Source: Monoraphidium neglectum (Eukaryota; Chlorophyta; Chlorophyceae; Sphaeropleales; Selenastraceae). From it: a stretch of DNA of 11,558 nt. Numbering within the stretch: the first letter of the stretch is position 1; each line of letters begins with the position of its first letter. The notes below the pieces were generated by a model, which saw only the letters and a list, made by a program, of their open reading frames with translations, made no database searches and was not told the DNA's origin. Made by a program: the position numbers and the translations under genes. The stretch covers positions 26,811 to 38,368 of the forward strand of contig NW_014013505.1 of assembly GCF_000611645.1 (NCBI RefSeq), in the 5' to 3' direction. Of this stretch, positions 7,582 to 11,558 are shown piece after piece.

Positions 7582-9005
7582 CTAGTATACCCCCAGCAGT
7601 GCAAAGGAGCCGTACATCAGGAGGCAGGGGTACACCATCAGGGACCGAGAGTCCTGCAACCCCGGGGAGATACGCGCCAGAACCTTTGAGGCGGTGACCG
7701 CACTCCACACTGCGCCCGCCACGGACAGCGCCACACTGGCGGGGCCCCTGGCAGGTTGTGATGGGGGTTGGTGGAAAACGGGGAGTGGTTAACGAGGTGT
7801 ATGACAGCAGGACCACGAGTGTTGACAATGAGGAGCGCGTGAGGAGTGTAGACGCGCGGTGGGGAAGGGGGGGAGCAGCGGCTGCCTCTGATCCCAACGC
7901 TGCCCTGTCTGGCGTCACTTCGATGCAGCAACCACGCGTGTGCGCACACACGCACCTCGGCACCAGAAGCAGTGCTGCGCTGACAAGGATGAGCGGCACC
8001 ATGCCATAGCCGGTGACGCAGCAGCAGTTGTACAGGTCCAGGCCGCCCGGCAAGCTGCCGTCGTTGGAGGCCACCTGGTTGGCCACAAAGTACACGATCA
8101 CAGACTGCGCCACACTCCACCCCAGGATCACACCAAAGTGGACCTTGCCCATCTGAGACATGTGCACGCGGGGGAGGCGTGACGGGCAGCATGAGGTGTG
8201 GAGGCAAGCGGTCATTCAGCATGCAGGGCCTCCCTGAGAACGGCAAGCCGCTCGCTGCAATGCTGCACCCTGCGCCCCAAAACAAGGGCGCGCTGCCGCG
8301 CAGCCTTCCGCTTCCTCGCTGCCGGCCCCCCTCCACGGACCCGTCGCTGCAGGCGAGCGCACCAGCAGGTGCAGGCCCCCCAGCGCGAGCAGGAACATCA
8401 GTGCGCCGCCAAAGTCCAGGGCCTCCAGTGCAGGCGACCTCATTTGGTGCAGCAGGATGGCCTTGGTGGACCGCAGGATGGCGCCAAGGTCGATGCCCAG
8501 CTCTGACAAGGGGGCCGTGAGAGTATGGGGAGCAAGGAGGTGTGTGAGCGTGCGACGAGGCAAGGGGGGCGTGTTGGTGAGCGGTGTGATCATGGGATTT
8601 GGGGCTTGATGAGCTGTGCAGAGGTGGGTGAATCCAGCTTGGCGAACATGTCAATTCAACATCAACTGCTGCTGCACATCAATCCACCGCAGTTGCCGCC
8701 AGAGTGCGGGATATCACATATCGCGGACCAACCCCGCAGTGCTGTGTCGCCGTGACGCAGCCCCAGGCTCATCCTCCCACACTGCTAGGGGCCATCCTCC
8801 CACACTGCTAGGGGCCACCGCTGGAGGACCCTTGCCCCACCCCTTGCGAGCGCCCTCATGGCATCCGTGCCGCGCCGCCGCCGTGCTCACCTTCAAGCAG
8901 CGGCGGTTCATCCTCAAAACTGTTGCCATAGGCTGTGCTTGGCGCCTGATACGCATAGGCGGCGCTGTTGTACTGCGCATTGTTTGAGCTGCTGTACCAC
9001 TCCAT
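7582..9005 (-). CDS. Yip1-domain membrane protein, YIPF5/YIP1 type (four exons)
   Basis: Yip1/YIPF proteins are five-helix membrane proteins of the ER and Golgi that bind Rab GTPases and other YIPF partners and act in ER-Golgi traffic. Exons on the - strand are 9005-8891, 8502-8363, 8152-7956 and 7747-7582. Phases match (1, 0, 2), giving 205 residues. Donors are GTGAGC, GTGCGC and GTGCGT; acceptors are TTGTCAG, TGTCTCAG and CTGCCAG. The start ATG at 9005 has a good context (AAACCCATGG) and opens a cytosolic Tyr/Ser/Asn-rich tail. The YIPF5 hallmark EDEPPLLEELGI spans the first junction (residues 31-42). Likely helices are 70-85, 89-112, 125-150, 154-171 and 186-205. The plant-type segment GNLDLY-like GLDLYNCCCVTGYGMVP (122-138), and the closing VYPCLLMYGSFALLGVY that ends the protein, match the family. 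The length is shorter than animal YIPF5 (about 257) because the N-terminal tail is short. The frame is open upstream of 9005 to an ATG at 9299, but that extension looks non-coding. Confidence 0.92.
8771..8816. repeat. Perfect 23-bp tandem duplication in intron 1 of the YIPF5-like gene
   Basis: Two identical adjacent 23-bp units, 8771-8793 and 8794-8816, each begin ATCCTCCCACACTG and end GGGGCC. They lie within intron 8503-8890, so they do not affect the protein. Perfect identity suggests a recent slippage duplication. Confidence 0.9.
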
Positions 9006-9740
9006 GGGTTTGGCCTGCCTGCTGCCACGCAGAGCCGAACCGCCCCGGGTGAGGGGCACTGCACAGGCGGGGGGCCCTGCCAGTGCAGACAATGCGTCAC
9101 AGAGGCAGAGGCGGCGATCCACTCGCAGCGACAGTGTGGGGCGCTGCTGCACTGCACTTGGCGCGCTGCTCGTGCTGTCCTCGAGCAGGTAGTTTGGTGC
9201 GCAGGCTGCCTCGACCCCACCACACCGCTGGCTTTTGAGGAAAGGCTTGGTGATTGCTTGCAACGAAAAAAGTCGACGGTGCGGGCGTTGAAAGCCCAAT
9301 TGCTTATCTGATCGATCTACGACCGCTGCTTCGCGTGCATCAATTGCGAAATATCAACTATATGATATTACGGTACGGCGCAGCATGAAATGGCCTCAGG
9401 CGAGTGGTGCGATCCACAGCTGCAGATCCCACGCAGCAGGCTGGCTCAGGCTGAGGCCTTACGCCAAGCTGCAGTGATCGCGCCACAATCAACGTCGCGC
9501 AGGCTCCCATGTGTTTCTGTTGTGTGGAAACAGTATATATATCATGATTGGTTGCGATTGTCAATTATTATATGATGTGATGACCCTTTCTGGGCATGAC
9601 GCTTTGCCTGTGCGTATCATTTGACTCATTGACCACTGCGTTGAGTTTTCAGGCGTGGATGGGGATGAAGGAGTTTTGCAGTGCTTGCAGGACGCGCGGC
9701 ATATGGAATCAAAACAGTGTTCTGAAAGAGGCTGGAAGAA
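9006..9740. other. Spacer between two - strand genes, including an AT-rich island
   Basis: The part next to 9005 is probably the 5' UTR of the YIPF5-like gene. From about 9300 to 9600 the DNA becomes markedly AT-richer, with ATCAACTATATGATATTACG near 9353-9372, TATATATATCATGATTGG near 9534-9551 and ATTATTATATGATGTGATGA near 9564-9583. This patch may hold the promoter of the YIPF5-like gene, the 3' end of the upstream gene, or both. The TATATATA run is self-complementary, so its direction cannot be told. No TGTAA is present on the - strand here. Confidence 0.35.
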
Positions 9741-10102
9741 TTAAAAGGCACCAATCGCTGAATTAGCACTGTTGACACTAGGATGCTGGCTTCGACCGCA
9801 CCAGCGATCATGGCCGCGCCGCCTGCCGTGAGCTGGTCCTGCATGTACATAGTCTCGCAAGGCACTGCAAATTGCAGCCCTGCGTCAAATTCAGATACCA
9901 AGTTTCACTCTGCCATGCCCCCCTGCTGCTTCAATGCGCAAAAGTGGCGGCAGAAAAGAAAAATGGAAATCGGGATGGATAGAGCCGCCTGTGCTGGGCA
10001 GCGCGTGCTGTGCCACCGCAGACACGGCCGCTGCACGGCACAGCAGATTGCAGCACTTTGTTGCTGCGCAGCCTGCACTGCGCACATGGTGTGCGGTGCT
10101 AC

Positions 10103-11065
10103 TCACGCAATCAGCGCCGCGGCGCAGCCGCCTGCACCCATCGCTTTTACGCGAGTAAAGCAGCCGTAGTCCTGGTATCTCTTCAGGCTGTCGGTCGTGA
10201 AGCACTCCGCCACGTCCGTCAACAGAGCCCGCACGGCGGCCTCGCTGCGCCGCTCCGCAAGCGCAGCCACGCACGCGCAAGCCATGCCGTCCATCCGCGT
10301 GAGGGTGTTGCTGCCCAGGATGTTGACGTCGTAATTCTTTCCTGCAGAGGTGGGCGGCCGGGAGGTGTATGCGTTAAGGTCCAGAGACGCACTGGGCGCA
10401 AGTGGCGTGCGGCGCAGGTTTGGGATTGCCAGCCGCACGCTCGTGCAGACTTGGCAAGCCGTTAGAGCAGGAGAATGCTTCCACTTGCGGGCCAGCCCTG
10501 CCCGGTGCTCGGATGCCGCCCGACAAGCAGGCAAGGCATATATGAGCAGGCTCTGTCCGCCGCTCGCACCTTCAAGGTCAAAGTTCCCGATCGCCTTTCG
10601 CGCCGCCAGGAGCATGGTCAGCTGTAGCGTGCCTGGCGCCACACACACCACACGTTCACCCACAAAGCGTGCGACGACCGCCACCGTGCCGCTTCCCTCA
10701 TCAATCAAGTGCGCTTTGCCGCAGCAGCGCGCCTCTGCCTCCTTGTGCACCTGCGCCACAGCGGCTCCCAGCTCCTCCTCAAACGCCGCTGCCACCATGT
10801 CGTCCGGCAGGGCCGGGCCGGTGCCGCTCGCGGCCGCGTCCTCCAAGAAGCGCATCACGCGCGCCCGCATGTCCTTGCGCTCCGCCAGCTTCATGACGAG
10901 CTCCACCAGGACCGCCTTGTCCAGCGTTTCAACGACAGTGAGCAGGCCAGCGTGCTGCGCGGCGGCAGCTGCGGCCGCCCTTGCCCGCCGTGAGCTGGGC
11001 GTTGGCCGCAGCATCTGCTCCTGGTCTACATTGGAGTCTATATCGGGGACCAGACAGCGTTTCAT
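10103..11065 (-). CDS. Hypothetical helical protein, weakly Cut8/Sts1-like; 3' end uncertain
   Basis: The family is not firmly recognised. The ATG at 11065 opens MKRCLVPDID, then a Ser/Arg-basic stretch (SSRRARA, residues 24-30) that could be a nuclear localisation signal, and an Ala run (30-36). Next comes an amphipathic stretch, LLTVVETLDKAVLVELVMKL (41-60). Its Leu-Asp-Lys ... Leu-Val-Glu-Leu pattern resembles the helical bundle of fungal Cut8/Sts1 proteins, which tether proteasomes to the nucleus. That resemblance is from memory and weak. An intron is likely from 10569 (donor GTGCGA) to 10342 (acceptor CCTCTGCAG). It joins exon 10570-11065 to one starting at 10341 in matching phase (DLE/GKNYDVNI). 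It is also open in frame, so an unspliced reading exists. Without more splicing the protein ends ...GCAAALIA and stops at TGA 10103-10105 (244 residues with the intron removed). That stop overlaps a perfect donor (GTGAGT at 10106), so the true C-terminus may lie in a further exon near 9620-9880. A 275-codon frame on the opposite strand is taken as a shadow. Confidence 0.5.
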   Translation of the reverse strand: MKRCLVPDIDSNVDQEQMLRPTPSSRRARAAAAAAAQHAGLLTVVETLDKAVLVELVMKLAERKDMRARVMRFLEDAAASGTGPALPDDMVAAAFEEELGAAVAQVHKEAEARCCGKAHLIDEGSGTVAVVARFVGERVVCVAPGTLQLTMLLAARKAIGNFDLEGASGGQSLLIYALPACRAASEHRAGLARKWKHSPALTACQVCTSVRLAIPNLRRTPLAPSASLDLNAYTSRPPTSAGKNYDVNILGSNTLTRMDGMACACVAALAERRSEAAVRALLTDVAECFTTDSLKRYQDYGCFTRVKAMGAGGCAAALIA

Positions 11066-11558
11066 TGGTTTGATGGCGACTTTGCGGGTTACCGGCCAGA
11101 TCTACCGTACGCGCCAACAGATCGATTTCAAAAGGAGCCGCCTCGAGGTGAAAATCTATAACAGTTATCTTTGTTGACAATGCTCCAGAAGGCTTCCTGC
11201 GAATGTGCTGTCTTGTGGCCACCAAACCGAGGACTTCTGGTCCAGCACAACGTACAGCCTGAGGGAGCTGAGGAGCCGGCCGCTTCGGCACCAGAGCAAT
11301 TCTGTCTGCTAAATATTGACGTGGACTGAATGCGCATGCAACGCCGACGGGGGCTTGTCAAATCAGCAGCATCGCTCATGTCAGTCCCACAGGTGGTGCT
11401 TGCATACTGTACAGTATTCGGCAGCCCATACGCCCATTGTAGAGTAGACCGGGTGCTGAGCAACCAGTGAGGTTCAAGGACTGCCGCAAGGTCCAAGGCA
11501 ACCGCAACAACTGCATCAGGTTTGTTACAGGACAGGATGGGCCCAGAATCGTCGGGGG
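11066..11558. other. Region upstream of gene 4; no gene recognised
   Basis: This stretch should hold the 5' UTR and promoter of the - strand gene that starts at 11065. A TATA-like TTATAGATTTT on the - strand (11151-11161) lies about 85-95 bp before the ATG. A second AT-rich spot, CTAAATATTGACGT, is at 11309-11322. A - strand TGTAA (TTACA at 11525-11529) could be the poly(A) signal of a further - strand gene beyond the window. The 122-codon frame at 11128-11496 (-) shows no recognisable features. Confidence 0.35.

Noticed and set aside
7638..8654. 338-codon open frame on the - strand over the YIPF5-like gene
   Set aside because: It runs through introns in a frame different from the conserved Yip1 exons, and its Pro/His/Arg-rich translation shows no family match.
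9006..9299. N-terminal extension of the YIPF5-like protein to an upstream in-frame ATG at 9299
   Set aside because: The extra 98 codons are Arg/Cys/Pro-rich and unlike any Yip1 N-terminus. The ATG at 9005 has a better context and starts the typical Tyr/Ser/Asn-rich tail.
9626..9901. Mitochondrial-carrier-like fragment (PCETMYMQ, then GGAAMIAGAVEA) on the - strand, possibly the end of gene 4
   Set aside because: The carrier signature lacks its basic residue and the second helix is far too close. No acceptor near the start of this frame matches the phase of the 10106 donor.
10350..11177. 275-codon + strand frame opposite gene 4
   Set aside because: Ser/Ala/Thr-rich translation, typical of the antisense of an Ala/Leu/Glu-rich coding exon. 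The - strand frame has better helix patterning and splice structure.

Overview
The window looks like nuclear DNA from a GC-rich unicellular green alga, probably a chlorophyte of the Chlorella/Coccomyxa kind. The grounds are spliceosomal introns of about 100-400 bp with GTGAGT- or GTGCGT-type donors, TGTAA motifs downstream of stop codons, CAG/CTG and CA/CG microsatellites, Ala/Gln/Gly-rich proteins, and plant-like versions of two recognisable families. No bacterial operon structure, phage gene, transposase, CRISPR array, tRNA or rRNA was seen. The species assignment is an inference.

Four protein-coding genes can be supported. (1) On the + strand, the last exon (20-710) of an anion/phosphate transporter of the PHT4/ANTR (SLC17-like) branch of the major facilitator superfamily; its 5' part lies outside the window. 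(2) On the + strand, a five-exon gene (3123-6225). Its exons join in phase into a 784-residue protein with an Arg/Ser-rich, acid-free N-terminus resembling an organelle presequence, two hydrophobic segments, a charged linker and a short coiled coil. I do not recognise it. (3) On the - strand, a complete four-exon gene (9005 down to 7582) for a 205-residue Yip1-domain protein of the YIPF5 type, a Golgi/ER membrane-traffic protein. (4) On the - strand, a gene starting at 11065 for a nuclear-looking helical protein with only a weak resemblance to Cut8/Sts1 proteasome-tethering proteins; its 3' end is uncertain.

Layout: 1-19 intron end; 20-710 transporter exon; 711-3122 about 2.4 kb without a convincing gene (probable long 3' UTR, then the promoter of gene 2); 3123-6225 unknown gene; 6226-7581 convergent intergenic region with a CAG microsatellite, a Z-DNA-prone CA/CG tract and two opposed TGTAA motifs 8 bp apart; 7582-9005 YIPF5-like gene; 9006-10102 mostly AT-richer spacer; 10103-11065 gene 4; 11066-11558 probable upstream region. 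Nothing suggests that the four genes share a pathway; they look like ordinary independent eukaryotic neighbours. The most unusual point is the unknown gene: its stop codon lies within a CAG tract with 46 more open codons behind it, and its second intron is a triplet-repeat tract that stays open in frame.
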